Part shown: positions 9,901 through 21,321 of the stretch, piece by piece | How positions within the stretch are numbered: the stretch's first letter is position 1 | Layout of the letters: every line of letters starts with the position of its first letter | Assembly: GCA_047495785.1 (NCBI GenBank) | Contig: JBLDXI010000042.1 | Span: 2,852,001 to 2,916,000, forward strand | Source: Lepidodermella squamata | Lineage: Eukaryota > Gastrotricha | Direction of reading: 5' to 3' | DNA: 64,000 bases | Translations under genes and position numbers: made by a program | The notes under the pieces: model-generated | Databases searched by the model: none | Told to the model about the DNA's origin: nothing | Seen by the model: only the letters and a program-made list of their open reading frames with translations

Positions 9901-12470
9901 ATGGATTTTCACGGGTTTTTCTGCTATTCTCCGCGATTCAAGATGGACGTTGTCAAATATTCCTCGCAAGCGATCGATCCTTCAGATCAGATAGGGTTTG
10001 GATTTGAAGACGACGCCGATGAGGATGATGAAAGCGGCTTGGAAATACTGAAACTTTTATCGAAAATTAATTCGCAATTCGAAGGATTGGTAGAGAAATT
10101 GCGAAACTCTTTCCATCCATGGTAGGAACTCGTTATTTAAGAGTAAAAATGAAACTTTTTAACTGAAAATTAGGGATTACGTTCGGGTTGAACTTTTCCA
10201 CCCCAGCTTGAATTTTCCAGTAAATACGAAATACCTTCAAGTACAGGAATTGACTGGTGCTATGATCATGGACGAGATAAACTCGGTGATGCAGTCTAGA
10301 CTTTCAATAGCCATGAACAACGGTTCGATTTAATATTACTGGAACTTGGAATGATTTTCATTATTAAAATTAGGCTGGAGCTACAACATCTATAGAATTG
10401 CAGTGGGTGAACTGGAAGATGGCGAGCAAGGCTACGGTGGCAAGGGTGGTAAACGACGCCGACTTGAGGAAACAATGGTTGACTTCATAATGGGTCACAA
10501 TGAAGTCCTTCCAGTGGAAAATGATGCTGATAATCACTGTCTCTTCAGGTCAATCGCACATTCTCTGTTATATCGTGATCACAAACAACCCCGGCCGGGC
10601 TGCCAACCTCACGGTGACTATGACAGACTACGGCCAGGATTTTCGAAAGACCGCATGTCAACATCCGAACTAGCGAATCTGGAAAGGGCTGCAATCAAAG
10701 CATATCAGGGCGAACTAGCACTGAAACTCATGAATGCCGCGGGAATCCAACCTAATCAAATGGCATATGGTCTTGACGAATTCAAGCGGGTTATTGATAC
10801 GATTGGCTTACCCTATCGAGGCAATAATTATTTTAAACAAACTAAAATTCGATAAAAACTTTTGGAAATTAACAGGTGTTATTTACAACTTCATGGATAA
10901 GCAAACGATGGCTGTACATCCGGAAGCAGGACTCACAATTGCCGATGAGCGAAAAATTTTGATCGGTTATATCAACAACAGAGCCTTGGCATCACATCGC
11001 GAAAGTGGGCGGTACGATCGAAGCGTGGGACATTATGTTGGATTTACAAGTAGGAGAAATTTATAAAATGCATAATTTGAAATTCATTCCTAAAAAATGA
11101 AACAGGCATTAGCACAATTTCTGGGGAGAAGATGATGTGCCCGCGATGTTTCATGTTGCACAAGAAAAACAACCTGCAGCACACGTGCCGTTTTAAGTGC
11201 AACAGGTGCCAGCGAGCCGGCGCAACATGTCGTGACTCGAACGAACGAACAATGTTATGCGGGAGTTGTGGCTTATTTTTCCACGGGGCCCTGTGTTTCA
11301 TGAATCACCAGACACCTGAAACACCCGGAGCTGCGACCATTTGCCAGTCCTACTTCATGTGCGGCAAGTGCGGTAGGAAAATTGGGATAGCGCAAAAGGG
11401 AAAACATAACTGTGAGTTGATGAAATGTGAAAAAATCCACCTTAATTTTTGCTACAATGTGACTATAGGTCAATCTCGGACGTGTCGAACTTGTAACGGG
11501 CCAATAAGCTCGGAGGAGGGTGACGAGGAACACAGCTGTGTCATTCAACCAGGCAGGCTTCGCAAAGATCCTCTGCGAATTGCCGGAGCTTGGGATACCG
11601 AAACAATTCAGTTGGAAACCGGAGAACTAGTGCCAGTCGTGATAGTGTTGAACATGTTTTGTGACTCGTGTCAACACATGCTTGTCACCGCAACGTGTCC
11701 CAAATCGTGTACTGGTGACGACCCGCGCCAGCAGATCTTCGTTTTAACTGGTGCGGATTCCACCTGTGTAAACCAGTTTATGAAATTTTTGCTGCGAGAA
11801 AAGTATTCTGGAATTTTACTTCTCTCTCATAATGGTTCAAGGTGGGAAAATCGAAGAGTTAGATTTCGAAAATTTAATTTAATCTCGCTATAGATTCGAT
11901 AATTTTATGGTCCTGAAATGGTTACAACAGCACGATTATCAGTTCGATCATATTTACAAAAATAACACAATTATCGAGCTATCTGTTGAGAAAAAAGCAA
12001 TCGTATTTCGAGACTTTTACCTCCTCTCCATGTCATCGTTGGCTTCGCTTTTCCACTGCTTCGGTCTGGATGAGGATGCGAATGCAACTGGAAAGGAATT
12101 TTTTCCCTATAAATTGCTGACATCAGCGAATTTCCTTTCCGATAACGAGCGAGACTTCCCAACCTTGGATGACTATGACACAAACCGGCTTTCGGATTCA
12201 AAACTCGCTGAGTTGCAACAATTCTTAGCTGAAAATCAGCATCAAAAGTTCCACCTTCGTAATCAGCTGATTAATTACTGCCAGTCCGATGTAAATTTGC
12301 TGCATAGAGCTTTAATCAAGTTCCGATCGATGTTGCGAGAATTCACAACCCGAGACGACAAGTGTCCGGAAGGCATCGACGCTATATGGGGTATGATTAT
12401 AAAAGAGTCGCTAATCTACTTTTTACGGTCGATCTTTGGCAAGCCATTTGAACAGCACAGAAACTTTTGA
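9901..12470 (+). CDS. OTU-like / Cys-His / family-B polymerase exonuclease protein without polymerase domain
   Basis: Six exons (9901-10121, 10174-10322, 10374-10820, 10876-11049, 11106-11841, 11894-12470) join in phase to 767 aa. After an acidic N-terminus comes an OTU-type cysteine-protease-like block with DADNHCLFRSIA (D..C motif) and a later histidine candidate (SVGHYVGFTS). Next are CxxC/Cys-His clusters (CPRC, CNRC, CGSC, CGKC, CRTC) and then a DEDD 3'-5' exonuclease: ExoI AWDTETIQ, ExoII HNGSRFDNF and ExoIII YCQSDVNLL. This order is seen in protein-primed DNA polymerases of Maverick/Polinton-type elements and related viruses. The frame stops where the polymerase palm should begin. Intron 3 appears to be GC-AG (CGAG/GCAATA). 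It could be a host gene co-opted from an element, or a 5' fragment that still splices cleanly. Confidence 0.75.
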
Positions 12471-12727
12471 AGACGACTAACCAACCTGAAGAGTAGCCAA
12501 TTTTTTTTCATTGGAGTCACATCTGGCTGGTTCCGGCCTTCTGGGACCGGCTCCAACTGGGAGAAGACTAAACACCTATCCACTGGCGAATTCGATTGAT
12601 AACTTTGATCGAAACCAGAACGAACCCAGATCAAACCAAACAATGAGTTAACAAAGATTGCTCGAAAAATCGCCTGAAATCAGCTAGGCCGATAGGGCGA
12701 TTTCGACCACTTTGACCACTAGGGATT
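12471..12727. other. Intergenic, between convergent exonuclease-like gene and receptor copy 2
   Basis: No gene is seen. A GC-richer stretch at about 12510-12565 (GGTTCCGGCC ... GGACCGGCTCC) could form a weak hairpin. I find no polymerase-domain remnant in these 257 bp. Confidence 0.35.
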
Positions 12728-15548
12728 CTAGGACGATGCGATTCTTGAGGGGGTGATAACTCTCTGTACGCTATTTCTTGCTAGAGTTTGATAAACCTGA
12801 GAAATACCAAAGTAAATTGAAGTTAAAAGAGTCACAGTTAAAATTACTTGTAACAGCTGAATACTGATATTTATGAGACTCATGGCGATTACTACACAGC
12901 TGATGGCCACGTGCACATTCGTGAAACTGGAATCGAGAGCAAAAGCAAGTACCACCGCCGCCCCGATAAGTATAAATTGAGAGTAAACGGTGGTTCGCAG
13001 CAAAGCAATCTCGGCAAACGAATCTTTCGATGCCTGTAATAGGAGGAAAACTTACTTATCGCGAAATTTCTATGGTAAAATAACTCACTGATTTCAGAGC
13101 GATGGAGAGGAAAGCCAATCTCCCTAAAAGTAGACCAATCCAAGCGATTGATGCTCCAAGGAGACCTAGCGAGACTTCGGATGATGGCGTGTGACAAGCG
13201 AACCAAACTTGGCGAATGTTAGTGCTGACTTCAGTTGGGGACGGAAAAAGGTCCCCGTAAATTCTCTCAACTTTCAAGCCATCGATGGATAGCCAGAGAA
13301 CAAAGAGGATTACCAGAACCACAACCCATGCTAAGCCAGCAGTTGCGTATTTCCAAGACACCTTACGAGCGGTCTTGATTAAGGAGTTCTGATAGCTTGC
13401 ATGAGACTGGTTAGATTTCGGCCCAGGAAGAAGACGGCTGGGATTTGATCGAAATGATGCCAATGGTGATATCCCTTGACGTATAGAGAATTTGTTTTCC
13501 GCCAAAGCCACGACTGCAGCTGAAAATGTTTCGAGTTTTGCCCAGACAGAAGCGAATGCGATCCCACCACCGCTCAAGATAAAAACATACGATAGGGAAC
13601 AATTTACGTGGACATTTGTCTCAATTCCGAATGGCAGAGAAATGACACTCGAGACGAAAATGCAGTTTCCGATTGCGAATGCAACATCGATTGGCGCGAA
13701 GTAAAACTTTCCCTTGTTCTTTTGACAACTCTGAATTATCATGCAAGGAATGCTGATCGCCAAAATTATTGACGAAATGACTGAACAAGATCAAAAAATT
13801 CTAACGATTTTTGCGAATTTAAAACGCTCTCACCTGTGAGGCCTATATACACTGAATCATCAATTGCTGGAACGACGGACAAAACTGTTCGAATCGAGTC
13901 TCCCGGGGGTTTATTGTTTAACGTACCCCATTTGATCCCATTAGGACCCAGAACGAGTGGTTTGGATGTGCTGCTAACGTTGAAGTAACCAATCGAGCTA
14001 CGCGACAAGCTCCCGTTGCCGGCCTTGAGAACTTGAGTGAAGACAATCGGCGCAAAACCTTTCGAGTTATCTTCAGTTTCAGCCTCGTATTCAAAATTGG
14101 CTCGTTGACCGCTTAAACGGAAGTCATACAGACTTTTCACCATGGTATGGAAGAACCATTTTCCGTTGTTTTGAAAGTTAGGGCCGCTAGTTACCCAATT
14201 TAACAAAGTATCGTTACCTGTAGAGATAAAACAATTCTCGGAGTTAAGCTCCATTAACCGACTTACGAGTCTTTAGAAATTTTTCGGTCGAGTTCAACCA
14301 AGCAGCTATTAGCAGTGTCAAATCGTAAAGCATGAATGGCCATAAGGGCCAAAGTGAGTTTGTGCTAAGATTGTCCGAAATTTGCGACTGAATTCCGGTC
14401 ATAACTTGATTAGCAGAAAAGCCGCTGATATCGACCGAAGACGGTCCCAATACCTCGGCTTTCGTATTGGGACTACCAAACGTGAATAGTCCATCCATCA
14501 CATCAACAAGCATAGCTTCCGTGCACCATTTGTACTTGCTTGGGTCGCTTGGACTGAATACGGTTGTAGATATAAAAAATAATGCGAATCCTCTCCCATA
14601 AAGGTTGTATCTGTGGAGGAAGCATGCTACTCTCGCACCGAAGTTACTGTTGATGTAAATTATGCGTGGATTGTTGCTTGCCAAATCTTCCACAGCCATT
14701 CGCATGTCATTTTCATCGGGAGCGCCAAAAGCAGGTATTTTGTGCAACCCTAATGTCATGTTTCGTTTTTCTAGCTCTCTCTGTAGGGCAATTTCCATGA
14801 CGTTGTAGCTTGGGCCGATGTCGGACAGTACATAAAGCCGACGCCAGCCCATGGCTTGCATGAAGTAAACGAGGGAAAGTTGGACATTGGTTATCAGAGG
14901 TCCACTGACGTAATAGCCGGCGTATTTACGGCGATCAAGGATAATGTCGGGCGTTGAAGATGTCCCAGTCATTGCCACGAAGTTGTAGTGGTGAGTGAAG
15001 TGACCTCTGTGAGATAATTAATAAAATAAAATCTGAAAAGAGTCATACAGCTTACGTCCAAGTTTGAGCCCCACAGAGAGTTGCGATCATCATTGGAACA
15101 CGATTACATCCAGCATCAGCCGAGTTCAGTCGTTTGACTGTCGCAGCAATTGTATCAACTCTTCCGCACTGCAATCATTTTGAATATATTTCTGAATTAG
15201 GTAAACCTCTCTTACCGTGTCGTCGAAGGGTTCTACCACTAGATCGTAATCTTGGAGAAGCCCTGGAACGGTTTCGATTCTATCCAGAGCAAGTTGAATA
15301 GCTTTGGATGCCATTGCGCGCATAGGAAAAACTGCGCCGGCGTAATTTATCGACGCAAGAATTGTTAACAGTTTTTTTCCTGGTCTGGATGAACCGCTAA
15401 AGTTTAGTCCTCCTAGGGCGGTCGACGCGATATATCTCGGGATTGGGCTGTTTAGCGGAATGCTCATCTGCTGCCAAGTTGATCGCACTAAACTACCGAG
15501 TAAGACGACGCTAACAGCAACGACGGAAGATCTAATGGATTTGTTCAT
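12728..15548 (-). CDS. GABA-B-like class C GPCR, tandem copy 2
   Basis: Exons 15216-15548, 15056-15168, 14267-15006, 13834-14217, 13089-13780, 12848-13033 and 12728-12796 join in phase to 838 aa. I chose the ATG at 15548 (MNKSIRSSVV) because it opens a signal peptide. Domain order matches copy 1: extracellular Venus-flytrap ligand domain, then seven membrane segments ending ITPSRIASS. Every intron is at the same position and phase as in copy 1, so the pair arose by gene duplication. Exon 5 is 12 bp shorter than in copy 1. The protein should sit in the plasma membrane as a G-protein-coupled receptor for a small ligand. No disruption was found. Confidence 0.85.
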
Positions 15549-16183
15549 CTTTTTATTCAATCGAAATCAAGGTTGAAATAAATGTCCTTGGTTTGACGCT
15601 GACCATATGAGCGCGCTATTTATGCATTTTATGGGCGTGCTGTTGATAAAGGAAGCCACGAGCGCGACAGCGTGGGGAGATTCCTTTGCGCTGTAGGTGG
15701 AGCGCATCGTAGATGACGGATGCACTTTGATGCATTATTTCTGATGTGGCTACTTTTCACTTTCAGTGTCTTTCTAAACTTGGACGTTGGCTTCAGCATG
15801 CAGGTCTGAAATATCGCGAACAAGCCGGAATCGAGTAGTACTTATCGTAATAGGACTCACTTTTGGCTGTCACGACATGTCATGTGAGTTTTCGTATCAA
15901 GAAGCGGACAATCTCCAGTTACACCCCCTAAGGCAGGATCATGGACAATCAATTGCGTACCATTGCAACAGAGAATGGGGCCCTCGATTATGGCCGAAGA
16001 AAATGCTCATTCTCCAAGTCCGGCTGGAAATGCTCGCTGAAATTCACCTTGTATCTCTTCAGAGCCGGACTTCATATAAATGGCGATATCTTTAATAGGT
16101 ACTGTATTTTTATTTATCGGAAAATTTTTTCATCAATAGGTTTGGGGTTTGATATTTGATCTTTCTTATGCGCAAATTGCTCT
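15549..16183. other. Upstream region of receptor copy 2
   Basis: The first 200 bp resemble the region upstream of copy 1 and probably carry its promoter. From about 15760 to 16183 I see no coding gene; open frames there have no splice support. Confidence 0.4.
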
Positions 16184-17563
16184 TTAATTATCGTCGCCGT
16201 CTGTGAAGCATGGTGGGACGGGGCTTGAGTTGATAGCCTTGCCTTGAAAGTAAGAGCATAGATACTGACCTCCTTTGACTGGCCAACCCCCTCCGCCATG
16301 TACATTCACGCTGTCAAACAAAATACCAGTTGCTGGATTCGAAACATTTGCAACCATAATGCCCGGCGAAAGAACTCCGTCGTAGATATTCACGCGCTGC
16401 AGCGTGATATTCCTCAGCGAAATGTTCGGGTTAGTTTGGCATTTCGTATTAAAAGCTGGGTACAAAAACGAGCAGCCGGTACCGGTGCCATGGGGCTGGT
16501 GTTGCTGCTGAGTGCCTATAAAAATTGCCCACCAAAGCGGACGGTGAATGTTGATATCACGATAAGCGATGTTAGCAATAAGACCAGTGCCGTGGTCTCC
16601 CGGGTTTGGTTTGATATAAATAGCTTTCAGGGGCGTCGTGAAGTTGACATCAACAACTTCGACACCATCGATGCAGTTCACGTTTGGATTTGGAGGGACT
16701 GAGCCGATACTCATGCCCACGCCTAACACGACGTTAGAATGGGTGATTGTGATGTTTCTAGTGCAATTCGACCCGAATTGACTTCTATCACCCGCATTCA
16801 TCGGCTTGACAGCAACAGCGTCGTCAAAGTTTTCAATCGTCACATTTGTGATGAGTACGTCTTTCCCAGAGACGTCGATGCCATCCGTATTGAGCGGAAA
16901 AGTCGGAATAGTGATTCCTAGATGATTTTCAACAAGCTTCCCAGCGCTCTTCAGGATTTTCTTCTGACCATCGACATCAACATAGATCGTCAAATTCCAG
17001 ATGCGCGCACCAAAAACATCTGTTATGTCTATGTGGTATTGAGGGGCGTTTTCAACTCTGAATCCAGTTAGGGTTACATTAGAGGACGAATCGATTACTA
17101 AAAGGTTAGGCCGATGGTCTTGACCTTTAACTATCACGAAATTCCACCATTCGTAGCCATTTCCCAATATTGAACCGGATCCTTGAATAGCCAGGTTTGT
17201 TGCATTGGTGAAGCGAATCATGTTGTAGACGTTATCAGGGTACCCGGGCCAGTTTTGGGCAAAGTTATCGGTGTATGCAGAAAGGTTGCCATCAAGTTGG
17301 ATTACTAAGTTTGATACTCTATCAATTTTCAGCTCAGCTGGTAGGAAAGCGTAGGTCTTGCCACCAGGAATCAATACTTGGCGATTCATGGGGTCTGAAG
17401 ACGCATTGGCTGCGGCGACTGCGCTGGCAAAGGCAGCCCCGTTGGCAAGAGCTTGGGTTTTGGAAAATACTCCGGCAACGGCTCCGAAACTTTCGATATT
17501 AGTTTGCTGCAGCGAGAATCTGCAGAGGCTGATAACCATCAGAATAGTAGCCGTGAGCTTCAT
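16184..17563 (-). CDS. Secreted GH28 (polygalacturonase-like) protein, intronless
   Basis: This single-exon 459-aa protein has a signal peptide (MKLTATILMVISLCRFSLQQ) and the right-handed beta-helix signature of glycoside hydrolase family 28. NTDGID at residues 225-230 and DD at 247-248 match the catalytic aspartates. The family GHG motif appears as GVG (281-283, in GVGMSIGSV) and RIK as YIK (316-318), so two residues important in true polygalacturonases are replaced. Many NxS/T sites fit secretion. GH28 enzymes cleave pectin; they are rare in animals and usually attributed to horizontal transfer. Activity here is uncertain, and it could be a rhamnogalacturonase-like or non-catalytic member. 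It sits between two receptor genes with no related enzyme nearby. Confidence 0.85.
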   Translation of the reverse strand: MKLTATILMVISLCRFSLQQTNIESFGAVAGVFSKTQALANGAAFASAVAAANASSDPMNRQVLIPGGKTYAFLPAELKIDRVSNLVIQLDGNLSAYTDNFAQNWPGYPDNVYNMIRFTNATNLAIQGSGSILGNGYEWWNFVIVKGQDHRPNLLVIDSSSNVTLTGFRVENAPQYHIDITDVFGARIWNLTIYVDVDGQKKILKSAGKLVENHLGITIPTFPLNTDGIDVSGKDVLITNVTIENFDDAVAVKPMNAGDRSQFGSNCTRNITITHSNVVLGVGMSIGSVPPNPNVNCIDGVEVVDVNFTTPLKAIYIKPNPGDHGTGLIANIAYRDINIHRPLWWAIFIGTQQQHQPHGTGTGCSFLYPAFNTKCQTNPNISLRNITLQRVNIYDGVLSPGIMVANVSNPATGILFDSVNVHGGGGWPVKGGQYLCSYFQGKAINSSPVPPCFTDGDDN

Positions 17564-18388
17564 TTTGCTGCCTGCTTCAGTTGCAATTTAGTTTGAATGA
17601 CTGACAAAATAATGCCAACCAGACAATCTGAAACTTGCCGGTGGTGAGGCCTATTTTCTAGACCATTTTTTATCTGCATGAGATAAGCAAAACGAATAGC
17701 ATGACCGATGACAAGTAGAATAAGGTTGTGGTGCACTTTATTTATAGCTCAGCAGTTTTACAGCAAAATGAGCTATTTCCAACTTGAATTTACCCTCGAG
17801 CGTGGTGAATTTACCCTCCATAGCTGCAATTTTATTTTATTTAATTCAGATATTTTTATATTTTCAAACTTGAATCCGAGATCCGAAGGCATTTTGTGCG
17901 ATCTGCAATCTTATGCGTTTTTTCCATCAATTCATCACTTCCGGCAGTTCGGACATTTTTGTGCGGTGCAATTTCACACGCGCTAGGTTGATCCGACGTT
18001 TTCTGAAAGCAACTTTGAAGTAATTATCTTAAAAACATGTTTTCAGTTTTCAAAGATGACAAGATTTACGCTTTTAATAATCACTAACAAGATTTGAACT
18101 AGAGGGGTACGAACGAGCAGTGTCATCGTTTTCAGTTCGGTGTACCGCGCATCCAATTTCATAGAAGGAATTATACTTGCCCAGAGTCTATTCGTTAAGG
18201 AATGTCGGGGCAAATCGTCAATCAGCTCGATTGAAGTGACTAAATGTCCAGTAGCACGCGTTTCCAACAAATGCGTAAAACCATTCATAAAAAGATATTT
18301 TTTGCAAACATTTTATGGATCGCACGATCAAGTAGCAAGGCGGAGTCATGGATACGAGCCAACTGACCAATCAGCGTGCGGATTTTTT
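17564..18388. other. Intergenic region between GH28-like gene and receptor 3
   Basis: AT-rich DNA with no gene I can support. The coding frame of receptor 3 ends on GAGGTT followed by GTAAGT, a strong donor, so this region might hold a short terminal exon of that receptor. I could not identify a convincing acceptor. Confidence 0.35.
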
Positions 18389-20797
18389 TCAACTTACAAC
18401 CTCAAACACAATGGATGTCAAAGCAGACGAGATCAGCGTAAAGAACGCTATAACGATTTGTTGTTCAGTGACTTGCCCGTTCAATATGACGCATATTAGC
18501 AGAGCTGCGACGATTAACACCAAAGCATTTATCTTGGCAACAGCTGCATATGTGAAGTCCATCCTGCCGAGAGTGAATGCAATCTTCCGTTTCTTGATCA
18601 CGTTTGGATAGTCTCTTTTCAATAGATACCACGTTAGAAGACCAATGACCAGAATAAAGATGTTGAAACAAATAGCTGAAAAAACCCAAGCTGTTTGGTA
18701 ATTTGATGAACATGATCTGACAGAAGTGGTGAGAAATGTATCAATATCATCGTCATAAAATTTCGAAATGACCATCTCACTGCAGGTGACAGGATCAATA
18801 ATAAGCCAAACAATCAAGAACGTAGTTAAGGTGGCTGTAAGGGCACTGCAAATTGAGTTTGAAAGCTTTGCTGCTTTTCGGGCCAACTTTTTCTCCAGGC
18901 TAGAATCATTTAGGCGATCAGGTTTGCGTAACTGCGATGCGTTCGATGCTAGTCTGTCAAAACTAGCCATTTCTTGGCAAGAATCATCCGAGTCACGCTT
19001 GCTTATATTACCGGAGCCGAACGTGTTTAAACCAGATTTTTTCGATGACGCAGCACGTTGCGGCTCAAAGTGATTCGCGGCGACTGGGTCAAGCATGAGA
19101 ACGAAAACAGCCGACAAGGATCGACAGACCAAGAGGTCATGCATACTTGTGATTCCTAATACAAGAAAAACAGTCCTGACGATCGAAATAAGCTCTGAAT
19201 TAGGGCTGGCCGTGAACGCAACAGCTGATGTATTCGCAACTATACAGCTCAGAGTTCCTACAGTAAGAACAAAGGCGGAATTTGTCTTCTTCTTTGAAGT
19301 GCAGAGAATGATGGCTGCCTCGACTGCTTGAATAAAGGATATTAGGGCGCCCAATGCTAACACAGAAATAAAAACGCCATCTGAAACCCGTTCATCGATA
19401 TCAATGTGGAAAGCTCCGTCTCTGGGCGGCTTTTTCCAAGCAAGCCAGTCGAAGTTTTGCCCTGCACTGCTTCGTATTTTGTAGTCCGTGTAATCTGCAC
19501 TAGCAGATGCCCCCTCGTAATTCATTTCGAAGACAGTTTTCAGGCCACCTTGATCTTGCGCGACGCTGATTACTGCAATGTCACCTTCTTGCTGACCGTT
19601 CGCACGACTGAAGCGTACTTTTGACAGTCGAAGACCCACCGCACTGACCGCCATCATCGATCGATTAACGTACTCGCTGATCATTCGTGGTTTATTTTCG
19701 TAATCGGAGAGAGTCAAATTAGCTTGCTGTCTCAGCTGTTTATCCGCGTGATCTAAGACGAGGGCGGCGAACATGGCTGTGTCGTAGTAAAGGTATCGCC
19801 GCTCGTTATCCGGAGGCTTCGAACCATTCAAACGTCGATCGAGTTCTGTATCGTAATCCGCCAAAGTATGACCGATTGATGACGCTTCACTGGCATTTGT
19901 CTTTCGAAAAATTGGTCCAATGAAAAATGTGTACCTTTGCTGCTCGAGGACAATGTCCCTCGTACAATTCGGGTAAGGATTTGGGGGAACTGCTCCTGGT
20001 GGAGTGTAAGCCGAAGTCGTGGTTATGAACACATACCTCTCTCCCGTAATACCAGCTTTGTAGGCTAAGCAGTACAATGGCCATAGATTAGCTGTCAGTG
20101 GAGTGTACAGCACGATTATTCTGACATCTGCAGCTTTGATGGAATCAATGAGCGTTTGATCAACCGTGATAGAGATACTGAATACCGGCACGGTGAGATT
20201 CCTCGACAGAGCTAATTTTTGAATTTCCAGCGAGCCAATGTAGTCATTGAGACTAGCTACAGTGCAAGCTACAGCAAATCGACGCCACTTTCCAATGAAC
20301 TCGATGAACTGAACCAAAGCTTTTATGTAAGGATCATTACTCCATGTTTGAAGAAACAGATTAGGATATCTGACGCGGTTGGTTAGTTGAGTTGCTTGAC
20401 AATTAGTGCTCAGAAGAACTGAGTCGTAGTGATGCAGTAAGGAACCCATCACCTGGCAGCTTGCCGACTGAAATCCTCCAATAGCGAGGGCTGATTTTAC
20501 TGGAGATGTTAATCCATTACCAGACCGGTTGTTGTAATAGTTGGCAATCACAACAGCAGATCGGTCTCCGAGAGTTTCATCGTCAAATATTGGAACGAGT
20601 TCATAATCAGGCAGTATGTCTGAGCGGTTGTTGATAGTTTCGAAAACAATGTTGGCGCTATGAAAGCAAGGTTCACAGAACTTTGCTGGGCGTTTTGCCA
20701 CTGTTATGATATCCAAAACTTGAAGCTTTTTAGGCTTTGCAGCGCTCGAAGACGAAGCCAGAAAGACGATGGTAATAATATAGCAATGTTGAAACAT
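18389..20797 (-). CDS. GABA-B-like class C GPCR, divergent and intronless
   Basis: An 802-aa frame, with the start chosen at 20797 because MFQHCYIITIVFLASSSSAA is a signal peptide. The extracellular half is a ligand-binding domain with the GABA-B-like ILPDYELVPIFDD segment and a cysteine-containing hinge. The second half has seven hydrophobic stretches with a long basic third-to-fourth intracellular region (about residues 585-655, rich in K/R/S). It is only distantly related to the two receptors upstream and lacks their introns. The final codons overlap a strong splice donor (GTT/GTAAGT), so a short downstream exon could replace the last two residues. It acts in the plasma membrane; the ligand is unknown. 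Confidence 0.8.
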   Translation of the reverse strand: MFQHCYIITIVFLASSSSAAKPKKLQVLDIITVAKRPAKFCEPCFHSANIVFETINNRSDILPDYELVPIFDDETLGDRSAVVIANYYNNRSGNGLTSPVKSALAIGGFQSASCQVMGSLLHHYDSVLLSTNCQATQLTNRVRYPNLFLQTWSNDPYIKALVQFIEFIGKWRRFAVACTVASLNDYIGSLEIQKLALSRNLTVPVFSISITVDQTLIDSIKAADVRIIVLYTPLTANLWPLYCLAYKAGITGERYVFITTTSAYTPPGAVPPNPYPNCTRDIVLEQQRYTFFIGPIFRKTNASEASSIGHTLADYDTELDRRLNGSKPPDNERRYLYYDTAMFAALVLDHADKQLRQQANLTLSDYENKPRMISEYVNRSMMAVSAVGLRLSKVRFSRANGQQEGDIAVISVAQDQGGLKTVFEMNYEGASASADYTDYKIRSSAGQNFDWLAWKKPPRDGAFHIDIDERVSDGVFISVLALGALISFIQAVEAAIILCTSKKKTNSAFVLTVGTLSCIVANTSAVAFTASPNSELISIVRTVFLVLGITSMHDLLVCRSLSAVFVLMLDPVAANHFEPQRAASSKKSGLNTFGSGNISKRDSDDSCQEMASFDRLASNASQLRKPDRLNDSSLEKKLARKAAKLSNSICSALTATLTTFLIVWLIIDPVTCSEMVISKFYDDDIDTFLTTSVRSCSSNYQTAWVFSAICFNIFILVIGLLTWYLLKRDYPNVIKKRKIAFTLGRMDFTYAAVAKINALVLIVAALLICVILNGQVTEQQIVIAFFTLISSALTSIVFEVVS

Positions 20798-20898
20798 TTG
20801 AATTAATGAAGATGATAAATACTCGAGATTAAAATGATTGGATTTACCTTGAAGCTGATGCTTTCTAATTACCAAGACTTCGCCTCCCCGCGGTCTCT

Positions 20899-20997
20899 CT
20901 TCCTCTCCCCATTTACATCGCCCCCGCCGTGGCGAGCGAGCTACGTTTGATCTGAGCTTAGCTCGTTAATTTTGTCACGTTTTCTTTTCGACATGCG
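20899..20997 (+). repeat. Direct repeat, copy a
   Basis: Shares TCCTCTCCCCATTTACATCG, GTGGCGAGCGAG and GCTCGTTAATTTTGTCA with copy b, with few differences. Confidence 0.75.
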
Positions 20998-21321
20998 CAA
21001 AATAAAAAAATTTCGCTGAGCATTGACTCTTTCTCATACATAGGTAATAAAATAAAAACGAGACATAACTTTAACCTCGTTTCAGCGTCGATTTATAAAA
21101 ACATAAATGTTATTTTTGGGACACAAGAACTTTTGATATTTTTCGACATAAAAAAAGTGGAGTGTATATAGTCTTTTCATGCTAAGAATACGCAGAATAG
21201 CAGTACCTTGTTTTTGAAGGTGTCCGAGGTTGAAGGTATGAATTTACCTTCCGCATTTACCTTCGGCAGAATACTGCCTCATTCGCCGGGAAGGCGCGTT
21301 ATTGCCCCGCGGAAAGAGATA

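Noticed and set aside
7980-12470. Complete Maverick/Polinton
   Set aside because: No integrase, capsid, ATPase or polymerase palm domain was found and no bounding inverted repeats.
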